Shown here piece by piece: positions 35,443-47,000 of a stretch of DNA of 64,000 nt. Made by a program: the position numbers and the translations under genes. Numbering within the stretch: position 1 is the stretch's first letter; each line of letters starts with the position of its first letter. The stretch lies in NCBI GenBank assembly GCA_964019135.1, contig OZ025265.1:1612001-1676000 (forward strand), read 5' to 3'. This DNA comes from Arenicola marina. Its lineage: Eukaryota > Annelida > Polychaeta > Arenicolidae. The notes under the pieces were generated by a model that saw only the letters and a program-made list of their open reading frames with translations, was not told the origin of the DNA and made no database searches.

Positions 35443-38400
35443 ATGGCGGAGAAAGGTGAACTACCCCCTGCCTACCCAAGCACACCAGAGGTGAGCAAAG
35501 TGTCCGTTCTGATGTCTTATGGACAACCAGGTGTCATCTTTAAATGATAGATATCACGTAAATCCTCGTTATCCCAAATCCCCATTCTCTCTTCCTTCGT
35601 CCAGCTCGGGGCACCGGGAAGTCGCTATTTCCGTGCGTTCTATTCATTACATATAGACTGCTTCGCAATCATAGTCAAAATTATTCCACTGTGAGGCGCC
35701 ATTTCATGTGCAATGCATTCTGGGTATTATTTTGGTCTTTGCGAGATGTCAAGATGGCGTCATTCCATGACGTATTTTGTAGACACTTAAACATGCAATA
35801 TTGCCATCTATGTAACGGAAAAGTTACGTAATCTGGATGTAAGTTAGACATGCTCAATCATTTTATACATGCCTTGCCAACAACCTGGAAATATGGTATT
35901 TATCTCCATAGAACAAATCAAGGTAACACCAAAATAGTTTCGAGAACTCTTTGCGCCAGTCAGGCTTTTTCCAAGATGGCGTATAACTGCGACGTCGTGT
36001 ATTGCCACAAAGTATCGACGTCATGAGTATGGCAAGTTGATGTCTTGTGTTTCTGTTTGTAGCCGAAGAGACAAGTCGGCACCCGGAAATGCCTCCTGGG
36101 GCTGACTTTCTACGCAGGCGCCGTGACCGCTGCTCTGGTCGTTATGGCAACCCTAGGTTCCATTTATGTGAGTCAAGTAGAACAGTCGTGTCAACAGGTA
36201 AGTGAATATCTAACCTCAACAGGATAAGAAAAATCTAAATGGCAGGGAATTTAGTTTGGCACTCTATAGCCGGTCTCCAGCTTAATCGACATACCTCACA
36301 TTTGGCTCACATCTGCCATTTACTACAATAATCCATGGGCTCTAAGATTGGGAATAAGAAGGCTGAAGGGCCAATATACACCCTCTCGCCTATGGCGCTA
36401 AAATACTGCATTGACAAGCTCCCATTCGCCAGGTGGCGCTCCGCGGCTCAAACCATTTCAGTCGCTTGGGAGGCAAGAATTCAAGATTATCGAAAACGAA
36501 TAATTGAGTTACAATTGCGATATCAATGAAAACAACGGGTCTTGCCTAATCCGTTACAGGGGACATTCTGGCATGCACGTGTTTCGGGTAACCACAACTC
36601 GCTCTGCGCCGCATAGTCGTATACGGCGCACGCAAAAGGCGGGTGCAGACCCTGAGGTGCAACGTTTTCAACAGTTAACAGGGGGCTTTCTATAAACGAA
36701 ACTCGCTTTGTGCAGATAAATATCTTGACTATAAAAGGATAGCATCTTAAGAATGCCAACCGGCGAATGTAATGACTTTCACAACGCTGTGCGTAGCAGG
36801 AAGCCGCCAAGTTACTGATTTGCTGATGTTCCTCAGTGGGGAAATAATGATTAGTCTGGAATCTATTTTGAAACGGTCATTTTGATGCATCTAATTGATT
36901 TAATCTGATGCGGCTAGGACTGCATCATAACGTCCACGCAGATCACGAGGGGGCGTTATGATACAGCTCCGAGCGGGAGTCTCAAACTCGATAATAGGGG
37001 ATTACTTTTCTATAGTAACAGGAATGAAGTCGATGGTATAATGAGTTTGAATGATATCTAGCATATGTGCTATTTGAGAATGAAGACTGCCACATGAGGG
37101 TCAAATCGGGATCCTAAGGGTCAATCCAGATCCTAGGGATCAAGTCGGGATCTGAAGAGTCATATCCGGATCGTAAGGGTTCAATCTGGATTTGAAGGGT
37201 CAACTCGAGGTCTGAGTTTTTAAATCTGGATCCTAGGGGTTCAATCTGCTTTTGAAGGGTCAACTCGGGATCTAACGGGTCAACTCGGGATCTTAACTTG
37301 TCAATCTGGATACTAGAGATTGAATCCGCATTCTAGGGGTCCAATCTGGATCTGAGAGCTCAAATATGGATCAGATATGTCAAATCGGGTACTGAAGGGT
37401 CAAATCGGGATATGAAGGGTCAATCTGGATTCTAGGGTCACATCGGGATCTGAGGGGTCAATCCGGATTTTAGGGGTCAATCTGAATATGAGGAACTAAT
37501 CTAGATCTTAGAGGTCAAATCTGGATCTGATGAGTTTATCGGGATACTAGGCGTCGAATCTGAATTCGAGGGGCAAATTTGGATTTGAGGGCTCAAATAT
37601 TCATTAGTAGGGACAAATCGAGATCTGCGCGAGGTGACGATGCGGCCTATAGCTCGATATCGCAGTCACGCTTAATCAAGTTGGACCTATTCTCCGATTT
37701 TCGTCATCCCTTTTCAAGCAATGATTGACGGTCTCGTATATATATGTTTAACTTTGCTTAGTTTATTATAGTTTTATCGATTAAAATCTTTTCACCTCTT
37801 AGCGAATTTATTTTTTTTCGTCCCTCGTCGCAAACTCTTCGAAGAATGACATTGAAGCGAGATTTTCATAAGGTGTAGACTTTTCAATAAAGACGTCGTG
37901 AACTATGTCACCTTCTGACACGAATTTATCGTTTATTTTTTCAGACTCGTGACGTGACGACCGACATGACGTCGAGCCACAGTGAGGTCAGTAACTTAGC
38001 AGACAGTGTCACAGTCACAACCACCCCCTCAATTGTGTGAAGATGAAAGATTGGCGGAACAATCGATCCAATGAAAAATGTTTACAGAGATAATATAAAG
38101 TTTTTGTTCTATCAGCGAGGCCCATTTATGGCTTGATGTGAGTCCATCAGGATGCTGAGTGTACATTAATGTGTTCTACTGACGCAAACACCGATCTATA
38201 ATTGTACATTTTGCGTCAGGCGTGACAACCCTGGTCCTGGCTTATTTTGGGTTGACGTTTTCGGTTCAAACATTTTCAATTTTTCTCTCCCCAGGAAGTG
38301 ACGACGAACGGGGAGCGAGTGGTTGTGGATCCGGTGGCCAACAAGGAGGTCATCTACCCGTCCGGAGAGGGTCTCCAGGGATCCATCATCGTCATCGACC

Positions 38401-41006
38401 ACAACAAGGTAGGTCCCTCCATCACTTTCCGTTTGTATGTACGTAGACATTGGCATGTAGGTGTGTAGGTACGTAATGAAGATATTTCAAAAGACATGTA
38501 TCACTTTATTAAAGCGGGTGTCCAACCTAATTTAATCGCGATCTGCACCGGAAGTTTACATCTTTAAATTCGATTGGCGAGTGTTAGCGTTTCGTTTCGG
38601 CCGACTGGTAAGGAGAAAAAAAATAAGGCAACCCGCGACCAGCAATGTCAAGCAGAGCGCCATTTTGCCGGGAGCAGTGACGCGTATTGTGACTATTCAT
38701 GTGGCACCGCCTTACGTTATCACTCGCAGAGAGAGAGATCAGGGCCGCGATTTACCGATGAACAGCGGCAGTTCCAAGCCACGCAGTAGCGCAAGATCTT
38801 AGTGTTTCATAGAAAAGTAGCGTCCAAACAAATTGATATACGTCTTGCGACGATTGACTCCGCAACAATGCCATGATTGGAGTTAGAATCGCAGCTCTTT
38901 AGATTAGCGATGATCACGCGCTCTTGTTTTGCTCACACAATAGGCGCAATTTCCGGTTTGAATAAATTAGAGTATCGCCTCTTGATTGGTCAAGCGCGGA
39001 CACACCTCCAAAAAGGGCTGCCGCCTGGGTAGGCGGCGAAATCGCGCCCGACGGTCACTTCTAAATTTTATTGTGAGCTATAGATAGGAGGAAAAATTCT
39101 ATAATTTGAGGATAGACAATTGGGTATTATATGAATCGGTAAAGCAGCGTTAGAGGCCAGGCTGGCGGTTCCCTTTAATGTTTTTTTCTGACAAATGTCC
39201 TTCACCCCACAGGGCATCATTGCGATGTACATGCCAGAATCGGATGAGTGCTATCTTGTGGGAGGGGTGGATAATAGAATCCCCAATGCCACAGAAATCT
39301 TGAGAGCCTTCAAGAACGGACAGGTAATAACTGACATTGTTTTGATTAGCAAATGATTATTATTAATGAAGTAAAGACAACGTAATGTTACATAGCATTT
39401 CAATAATTATGATTGTGAGCGGGAAATGAGAATTAGCTTGTGAAGGTGAGGTAGATCAATGTTCTTGGGTTCGAATGCTGGCCCGGGCACCTAATCTGGG
39501 GCATGTTTCATCCATTCATCCTTCCGTCCATCCTCGGGAGGTTGCCTGACCCAGCTGGCCCCTTGTGTTCAGCGGCAGCAACAGCGGCCTTCAAAGCACT
39601 AATTCATTTCAGTTTAGTAACAGTTATATGTATGGTAGTATTGACATTAATATGTCTCTTGCACCCACCAGGGCGATGACCTCTTGAACCCCGAACACCC
39701 GGAGTCCGTGACCTACGCAAAGGCCTCTGATTGGCCGGTCAAGGATCTGACGCTGCTACCCAGAGAGCTACATGCCCCCTGCTGGGGAAAACCCGTCTTT
39801 TGGCTGGAGAGGAGTCGTGACGAAGGCAGTGGTATGTAGCTTCATTACCTCACTATTTATTTGCGTGTTGTTTTCTGCATATTGTGGGTAAGAAAGAAAA
39901 CAGTTTCAGTCTTCGTTGCCTATTTAATGCATATACTTGGAAATACAAGGTAAAAATTCCGAAATGCTAGCCACGGTCAAGCATTCCTGCCCTTATAAAA
40001 CAAAGACGTTTGCGCTGGCTTAGACACGTTTATCGCATGCAGGACGGACGCATTTCAAAGAAGATTGAGCTCTGGTTGGAGAATAACACTTGAAACGCCA
40101 ACCTAGGAAACCAAACGACACCCCTAACTAACATGATTTCCCCTTGGCGGATCCAGTGATGTGTCTAGCGTGTGTCTGAATTCCAAGTTGTGCCCCCTCT
40201 CCTTTAATTGTCATAAAGCCCTCTATGTTGCATACCAACCACCCGCATACGTTAGATGCAAGCCCCGCGGATGTCCTCAGTTTTTTTCTGAGACCCCCCC
40301 TCTCCTTATTTTCATTTTTTATTTACTCCGCCCAAAGTTGACACTACCCCCCCCCCCCCGCCACCATCCCTTGTCCGCTTCAGTTCATTCAAGCGATTTA
40401 TTACTGGATATTTGGTCATAACTGTAGACCCATGACGTTAATTAATTGTATATTGTGTGGACTTGCATGCAGGTATCAATTATAATGGTTATTAGTATTC
40501 TACTTAATATTGATAAAGATATTAAAACTGATTATAATTTCAAAATTGATAATAATCTTAATAAATAATATATATATATATTAATATATTAATAATAATA
40601 AAGATGTTACTAATAATGTAGCAATAGCAATTAACATATTAACAGTAATCAACATACTAATAATAATTAAGGTATTAACAGTAATCAACATAATAATATG
40701 AACTAAGGTATTATAAGTTATTAGAAGGTATTATAAGGTATTATAATTAAAATGATAATAATAATAATGAAGACATTAATAATCATGTCGTTAAAACTAA
40801 TTAAAGTTAATAATAATTAATATTTTATAATATTTAATAATTGCTAATATTTTGTAACATTTAATAATTGCTAACATTTCATACTAATAATAAACTGCTA
40901 TAAGTCGTTGATGTTGTTGTTTTGTTGTACTTAAGGACTTGCCCGTATGAAGAGGATGAAGGGTCCAAGAATCACCATCACCATTACCATAGTCATCCGA
41001 TTTTAA
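35443..41006 (+). CDS. BRICHOS precursor, copy 3 (seven coding exons, Thr/Ile-rich tail)
   Basis: Exons: 35443-35490, 36063-36197, 37945-37986, 38295-38408, 39213-39323, 39672-39831, 40936-41006. The protein is 226 residues. It starts MAEKGELPPAYP (PPxY kept). The helix within exon 2 shares FYAGAVTAALVVMATLGS with the other copies. BRICHOS: VIDHNKG, Cys126, NAT sequon, WPVKDLTLLP, Cys187, FWLER. Exon 7 reads GLARMKR (R-M-K-R, 207-210) and then a 16-residue tail containing ITITITIVI. Exon 6 begins GDD and is closest to copy 1, so copies 1 and 3 form one subgroup. Intron 5 here has no 49-bp array. A different reading of exon 7 gives a His-rich frame, but the phase-1 junction and the match to copy 1 support the call. 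Confidence 0.85.
37090..37625. repeat. degenerate ~20-bp repeat in intron 2 of copy 3
   Basis: Many variants of GGGTCAAATCGGGATCTGAA. Confidence 0.85.
39445..39560 (+). repeat. possible SINE fragment in intron 5 of copy 3
   Basis: A B-box-like GGGTTCGAATGCTGG is followed by sequence similar in style to the 2.7 kb SINE (cgggcaccta...ccatcc). No clear A box. Confidence 0.3.
40480..40910. repeat. AT-rich (TAA/TTA) degenerate tract in intron 6 of copy 3
   Basis: Dense variants of AATAATAATTAA and AAGGTATTAT. Confidence 0.8.
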
Positions 41007-41238
41007 CAACTTCACGACAACCAAAGAAAGCGACTGCACATATGGCGCCTCGCCTGCCAGGTTCAGTGATCTGTATTATTGGCTGCGGTAAGCTACTGGG
41101 TCACTAGGTCACTAGGTGACACTGTGACTCTGGTCTGCACATTGGGAATGACCGCGACATATTAATTACATGTATGTATTTGTCGGCTAATAGCGTGCTA
41201 TTGTTACCCTTTTAACATTTTGTACCGAGTGGACGTAA

Positions 41239-41244
41239 AATAAA
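41239..41244 (+). promoter_or_regulatory. candidate poly(A) signal of copy 3
   Basis: AATAAA in gtaaaataaaatt, 233 bp after the stop codon at 41004-41006. Confidence 0.45.
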
Positions 41245-41532
41245 ATTGCTTCTTATCTCACCTGATGTAATTACACGTATGGAAATAACCCTTAGTCATT
41301 AAAAACTTCTGGATTTGTATTCATATTATGTCCTCAATCGTTAATAAAGGATCGTATCAAGATGACATGGTGTTTTATCTGCGTTTCACATTTGACTACG
41401 ATAAAGATCGAAGACCATTATGTAAACTTAAATGACATTCTACTAACGTGTAAGTATCAGTCTTCTCTCTCGGCTTTATATATCAATACAGATAATATGG
41501 CTCAAACGAGTTGGTACTGCAAACTGACCAAG

Positions 41533-42075
41533 TGGTAATCAGTGCTGCCATCTAGTGAGTCGGCATGACGATGAGCTCCCTGTCAGATGTCAGCTGATTA
41601 TTACTGGAGTACAGTGTAGATATTAGGCGGTAGCGACATGGGTGGTAATCAGTGCTGCCATCTGGTGAGTCGGCATGACGATGAGCTCCCTGTCAGATGT
41701 CAGCTGATTATTACTGGAGTACAGTGTAGATAGGCGGTAGCGACATGGGTGGTAATCAGAGCTGCCATCTGGTGAGTCGGCATGACGATGAGCTCCCTGT
41801 CAGATGTCAGCTGATTATTACTGGAGTACAGTGTAGATATTAGGCGGTAGCGACATGGGTGGTAATCAGTGCTGCCATCTAGTGAGTCGGCATGACGATG
41901 AGCTTCCTGTCAGATGTCAGCCGATTATTACTGGAGTACAGTGTCGATATTAGGCGGTAGCGACATGGGTGGTAATCAGTGCTGCCATCTAGTGAGTCGG
42001 CATGACGATGAACTTCCTGTCAGATGTCAGCCGATTATTACTGGAGTACAGTGTAGATATTAGGCTGTAGCGACA
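41533..42075. repeat. 110-bp tandem repeat, 5 units, each with a CTCF-like motif
   Basis: CTGCCATCTAGTGA or CTGCCATCTGGTGA occurs at 41545, 41655, 41762, 41872 and 41982 (spacing 110, 107, 110, 110). On the minus strand these read TCACTAGATGGCAG or TCACCAGATGGCAG, 13 of 14 positions of CCASYAGRKGGCRS. The array starts 300 bp after the copy 3 poly(A) signal. Confidence 0.9.
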
Positions 42076-42371
42076 TGGACGCAGCAACCGAACATGAGGT
42101 CAGAAGAAGTCTTGTGACGTCATTGACGATGCCCATTGTACAGAATGTCGATGTCTTTAATCACATTATGAAGCTAGAAGACGATCACTTACGTAGAAGG
42201 GACACAATAATGACTCAATTTAAAGTTGTGTCCCCCAATGAGTGGGACATATTGATACCAGACTATCTCTGTGAGAATCTCTATGTGGCCATAATTAAGC
42301 CAACGGTAGAACTTTCAAGTTTTTTGGGTTTTTGGATGGCCTTGACTTTGACCTTTGATCTTATGAGCTGA
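42075..42371 (+). CDS. unrecognised open frame, possible first exon
   Basis: A 98-codon frame beginning MDAATEHEVRRSL. It has non-repetitive, amphipathic, leucine/isoleucine-spaced sequence to about residue 75 (EVRRSLVTSLTMPIVQNVDV ... MTQF), which weakly recalls a CARD/death-fold first helix set; I would not assign the domain on this. The last ~25 codons look like read-through into an intron. Its start codon sits in the sequence that ends each unit of the upstream 110-bp array (gcgacATGG). It may equally be noncoding. Confidence 0.25.
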   Translation: MDAATEHEVRRSLVTSLTMPIVQNVDVFNHIMKLEDDHLRRRDTIMTQFKVVSPNEWDILIPDYLCENLYVAIIKPTVELSSFLGFWMALTLTFDLMS

Positions 42372-42379
42372 ATAACTTG

Positions 42380-43925
42380 AAAACACTTGAGCTCTTGTTA
42401 ATCATGGTAAGTCTGAAGCTAGACAACGATAGCGGTAGACGTTTGGACAATAGGATTCTAGAACATGTAACAAGCAAACAAGCGCAAAACATACATTGCG
42501 ACTGACACAACGAGGACAATCGTAGATTTTCCTCATTAATGTATAAAAAAAACAGAACAGTAAAAGCGACTAGACGTCTCTCACACGGGCCATCGCATGC
42601 ACAGCGGTATAACTTATAACGCCCACGCAGGCTTCAGACACATTTTATTACGGTCAATGGATGTTTGAAGGTGCTCACGCAGCACAAATTCTCATATACA
42701 TATATATTAAAACCTGTATACTATTTCCTTTAAAAATGCAAAGTGTGAGTAATGGGGTTCGTTTTAGGAAGAGTGTTAAATGCAATCTTTTAAGTTTAAA
42801 AATAACGTAAATAAGCGTCTTGCAGCAATTGTAATGTTCAGCTATTCGGGCGATTCATGTTTTAGCCACGACTTGTTTTCTAAATGTTGATATTATATTT
42901 ATTGTAAATTCGTTATTTATCGTCAAAAATTTGACTAACCTTTCATTTTAGTATAGCCACATTTTAGGCAATAAAAATGTATTGCATCTTGCATCTTCGA
43001 GAAAAGACTGCAATTCTCCGATGCTAGTTTTATTGTCCGGGAGGTTTTTTGGTCCGATGTTAGCTTCATACCCACACAAGCGGTCTTGCCAAAAGTGATT
43101 TTCGTCACACATTATGCACATGCACGTTATGCATTTTTGAGAAATAAAATGTCCTTAGACTGCTTTCAACCATCTTCTGAACTTTTTGTCCCCGATGCCA
43201 TTGTTCCTATATCTGAAACCCCGTGCTAGATGTGCAAGTTGGCAGTTAGGTCTTTGTCACATCGGTGAATAGCGGTAACAACGCCTAGAACCCCGCTTTC
43301 TAGGCTCCACAGCGGGGTCACGTGAGAGTTATTCATGGCAAACTAGGGTATCTTTGTGCCCCCCCTCCCCCCATAATTCACATGCTGCTTTCCAAACTAA
43401 CACATGATAACGTTTCCTTAATAACGTGATGGAGTCTCACGATAAAGTTCAGAGATCTTTGTATGGGCGCGTCATCTATAGAACCACGAATCACTGATTA
43501 ATGCAGTATTGCACTGATCAATGCAGTATTGCCCTTGCTGAGCAACTCGCGTGCAACGTGGTGTTGCGTTATGCGCAAAAAACGCACCACATGAAGCCAA
43601 AATTGAAGCGTTAAATCCCACGCTGCTTAAGTTTGGGATTGTAAAACGGCTACGAAAAACAGCAGATGAAACCAGTAAGCCCTAATCTCGATTCGGCAAT
43701 TAAAATTTAGACGTTCCATTTTTGCTAATTCACTCCAGATTTGCTTCAGATAGCGTAGATTTCCTGACGGGGGGACGAGGTTACCTTACTCTGCAATCTG
43801 GATCTGAAAATCCTCCATACACATGAGCCAAGGACTACTTATCTCGCCAATACTTCTAAGTCCCAGATTCGATCAAAGAATAACTGGCGTGTTGATTTGA
43901 GCAACTATAGTATAGTGATTGTTGT
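42380..43925. other. intergenic stretch, no gene recognised
   Basis: I see nothing supportable on either strand. Confidence 0.4.
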
Positions 43926-44658
43926 AGCATTCAGTGGCGGATCGAGGGAGGGGGCACAGGGGGCACGTGGCCTATCGCTGGCAAATAGGTGCAAAAAACA
44001 CGTGCCCCCCCCTTTCTCTAAAAACGGGGGGGGGGCACAGTGATTATTCTTTCTTCACAACCTCACCCGCACCCAGTCGCTCCCGGTCACAAATAAATGG
44101 TGCTCCCCCCCTCCCCTATGCCCGCCTCCTTTCGTACATTCTTGGATGCTGCACAAGAATATACTTTATGTTACGTGCCGCCAACGGCGTTTCTGATGTC
44201 GTTATCGATAATTTAAAGGCAATTTATTGTGATGACTTAAACTTCTATTAGCTGTAAGTTCAATTTGCCATGGTTCTTGTAGCGGTATAAAAAGAAAAAG
44301 AAAAATGTAAAAACGTATGAGAAAATGTTGTTAGAGTTCAAACACACTTTTATTTGAATTATGCGAAAATGTGTAGGTAAGTTCTGCGTTAAGGGACCAG
44401 TTTAAGCTCAAGGAACTTGTTTTTGTATAAACATGGCACTTTAATCAGTGCACTTTGCTATCAATTAGGTCCTCTATAACAAGAAAGCAAATTCGATCAT
44501 TTACATTTCCAGCGTTTGAGTTTCGATTTATAATACTAATATGCATGCAACTTATCGTGTCTGGCTGTTATTTCAGGTTGCTAAGGTAGACACTCTATAT
44601 GCCATCTTGAACAAGAATCCGGTTAGTAAAGTTCTGACCTGAAGAAATAGATAAACTC

Positions 44659-44778
44659 ATGCCCATTAATTACACAATCCCCGTCCTCATAGCAACAGCA
44701 GAGAGAACGTTTTCTACTTTACGACAACTCAAAACATTTCTAAGTAGTACAAAGACAGAGCAGAGGTTAAACCATTGA
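44659..44778 (+). pseudogene. hAT transposase C-terminal dimerisation fragment
   Basis: Frame MPINYTIPVLIATAERTFST, continuing LRQLKTFLSSTKTEQRLNH and then TGA. The pattern P.(A/T)(S/T)AER.FS.L...KT.LRS....RLN is the hallmark of hAT transposase C-termini. The upstream catalytic region is not recognisable, so it is a dead fragment. Confidence 0.7.
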
Positions 44779-45087
44779 CTTCTGTGGCGCATATTTAAGC
44801 ACAAAACAGACACGACTTTCCAATAGACAATTTTATCTTCCTTAGTGGTTTTCGGCTCCTTTGATAACGAATCAGCGTAAAACTAAGTATTTTGGATGAA
44901 TAGATGACCATAAATAAACATAAATAAGACTTGTAGGAATATAAAGTATTGTCTGTTGAACATGTTAGTAGATTACTATAATAATTTATGTTTTTACAGA
45001 TGACACTGTCAGAACAATTGTGTGGCTCATATTATATTCCTAAAACTACAATGAAACAGTAGACTACATGCAAACCGGTGAATTTTG

Positions 45088-45140
45088 GCGCGATATATAT
45101 CTATATATATATATCTATATATATATATCTATATATATAG
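45088..45140. repeat. TATATC/TA microsatellite
   Basis: Repeats of ATATATATCTATATATAT. Confidence 0.9.
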
Positions 45141-45289
45141 CGTTAGTCATGAGGGCTCAGTTAAATGCGGTGATTTACTCACTTGCAGAGAATGACCGGA
45201 CGAAAAGGCTTCGACGCCTTACGTATTAGTTGTGCCCCCACCCCCCCCCCAATCGCAACAATCTTCCTACGCCTATGTTATAGCACAGG

Positions 45290-45540
45290 TTTCATCAAGG
45301 AGAACAATTTCTGCCAGCCCTATGCTGACATTTTAAAACACTTCTCTCTTCCAAATGCCCTTCGTCCAATAGTAGGCATATATCTCTCAGGTGCGTTCAA
45401 AGCATCCATTAACATTTTTGTTGAATACCTGTCACTACACTCGTCACTACACTCTGGGCCGTTTTTTGCAAAGAGGTGATTAAAAGGTGCCTTTGTTAAA
45501 AGTATGCCTGAAAATGGGCCAAGTGTTTTTCAAGGAAAAA
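45290..45540. repeat. partner of the duplicated segment at 20679-20930
   Basis: See the 20.7 kb entry. A further match, GGGAGACCCTTTGA, lies at 45858 and 21023, extending the collinear similarity. Confidence 0.6.
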
Positions 45541-46056
45541 CACAGCCTGTGCCGTGACAGGTGCGGTTAAGCCCCATCCTGGCCTCTTGGCAAATAAAGC
45601 AACAACGAATCAACTTACTTGTGTGATCCATCAAGGAAAATCTCTTGCCTTCAGACGCACTTCGGACACCTGTACAATTGTTTTTCAACTTTCAGCTCAC
45701 ATGTCACTCTATATTTTTCAAGATGTTCGAATTTTTTTGCAAACCCGCTTAGGATACGAGAGTCATCAACTTTTGGCTTCATCCACAGAACAGGTGAAGT
45801 GCGTCTGGTGGGGTCAGCTAGGCGGCTACTGAGCAACCTCTGCAGGACATCACATCTGAGGGAGACCCTTTGACGTTATGCTCGGGTGATCGTATCCGTG
45901 ACGTCACAGAGGCGCCATGTTGAAGCAGGTCATTAATCAGTTGATTCAGTGCCATTCATTTAGAATCTAGGAGATTGACACTTTGTGCCAAAAGGTGTGT
46001 CAATTGAAGCTAAAATTTCTTATTATATTGACCGCCGTCAAATGTATATTGTAACG

Positions 46057-46299
46057 TCCGGTGTAACATAATAACCTGTCCGGCCGTGATAACCTGTCCG
46101 GCCAGGCTTCTTTCATGTCACTAACCCTAACCAGAACCCTAATACTAACCTTAACCCTAACCCTGACCCTAACCTAACCATAACCTAACCCTAAACCTAA
46201 CAAAAATGTGCTATTTACATAGCAACTCCATTCGTTGCGCATGCGCGCACGTCAGCCGGACACTTTATCACGGCGGACAGGTTATCATGCTACACCGGA
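46057..46299. mobile_element. MITE with telomere-like repeats inside
   Basis: Terminal inverted repeats: TCCGGTGTAACATAATAACC at the left and its near complement ending ACACCGGA at the right, with CTGTCCG(G)CCGTGATAA inside both arms. The interior 46127-46201 is variants of CCCTAACCCTAA. No certain target duplication. No transposase. Confidence 0.65.
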
Positions 46300-46990
46300 T
46301 GCAACAAGACCCCAAAAATAAGTCAGGCATCAGTCAGAAGTAGTGACAGTTGACCCTTGACCCTTGGCTCAAAGTACAAGGTCGCAGTTTCATCGCCGAA
46401 AGACAATGTGGTCCTGAGATGACCTCGTCGTTTAAAGTTGCACCCTAGTTTTGTACCTAAACGGGTCAATGGCACAATGCCAATGCCAATCTGAACGCTG
46501 AATATATACCGAGTAAAATACGTATGGATGCGCTTAGCAGCATAAACAGCATACATAAAGTCTATCTAATGTCGGGCCTGTGGTCGGTCAGTGATATCTG
46601 AAGGCGCCTGGGCGTTCCGAAGAGCACTAGGACAGGCGTCTTTCAACGACCTTTATTGTTCAATCATTTCCATGTCATCCAGGACTACATCAATATTTTA
46701 ACATTGTAATGGATGCAAATAGGTGTGTGCATCAGACCATCCAATACTTGTTGATCAAATGACAGTTTTATGTTGACACAAATGACGATATGTTGCTCTT
46801 TACAAAGTTAAAAGAAAGTCATATAGAAAGAGGAAAAATAACAACTTTCTTGACATTCAAAGAAAGAACGCATTTACTGAACTTATTTGTGCTAAATCGT
46901 CTGGAAATGGATGCATTACAGTTTTGCCAAATTTGTCTCACGTAGTAGGCTGCAAGCTATGAATTATATGCATGCGTTCTTTTACAAGGA
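46300..46990. other. intergenic stretch, no gene recognised
   Basis: No supportable feature seen between the MITE and the Mutator-like element. Confidence 0.4.
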
Positions 46991-47000
46991 TGGATGGGTC

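Larger units (their letters stand above)
43932..45277 (+). mobile_element. relic of a hAT-like DNA transposon
   Basis: The left end CAGTGGCGGATCGAGGGAGG is a common hAT-type terminus. The right end may be the complement of CATAGGCGTAGGA at 45277. Flanks TTGTAGCA and TTATAGCA could be an imperfect 8-bp target duplication offset by two bases. Inside lies the C-terminal dimerisation motif of a hAT transposase (separate entry). Ends are uncertain. Confidence 0.45.

Noticed and set aside
40922-41107. His-rich frame (HHHHYHSH) as the last exon of copy 3
   Set aside because: It is out of phase with exon 6; the phase-1 reading gives GLARMKR, matching the convertase site of the paralogs.
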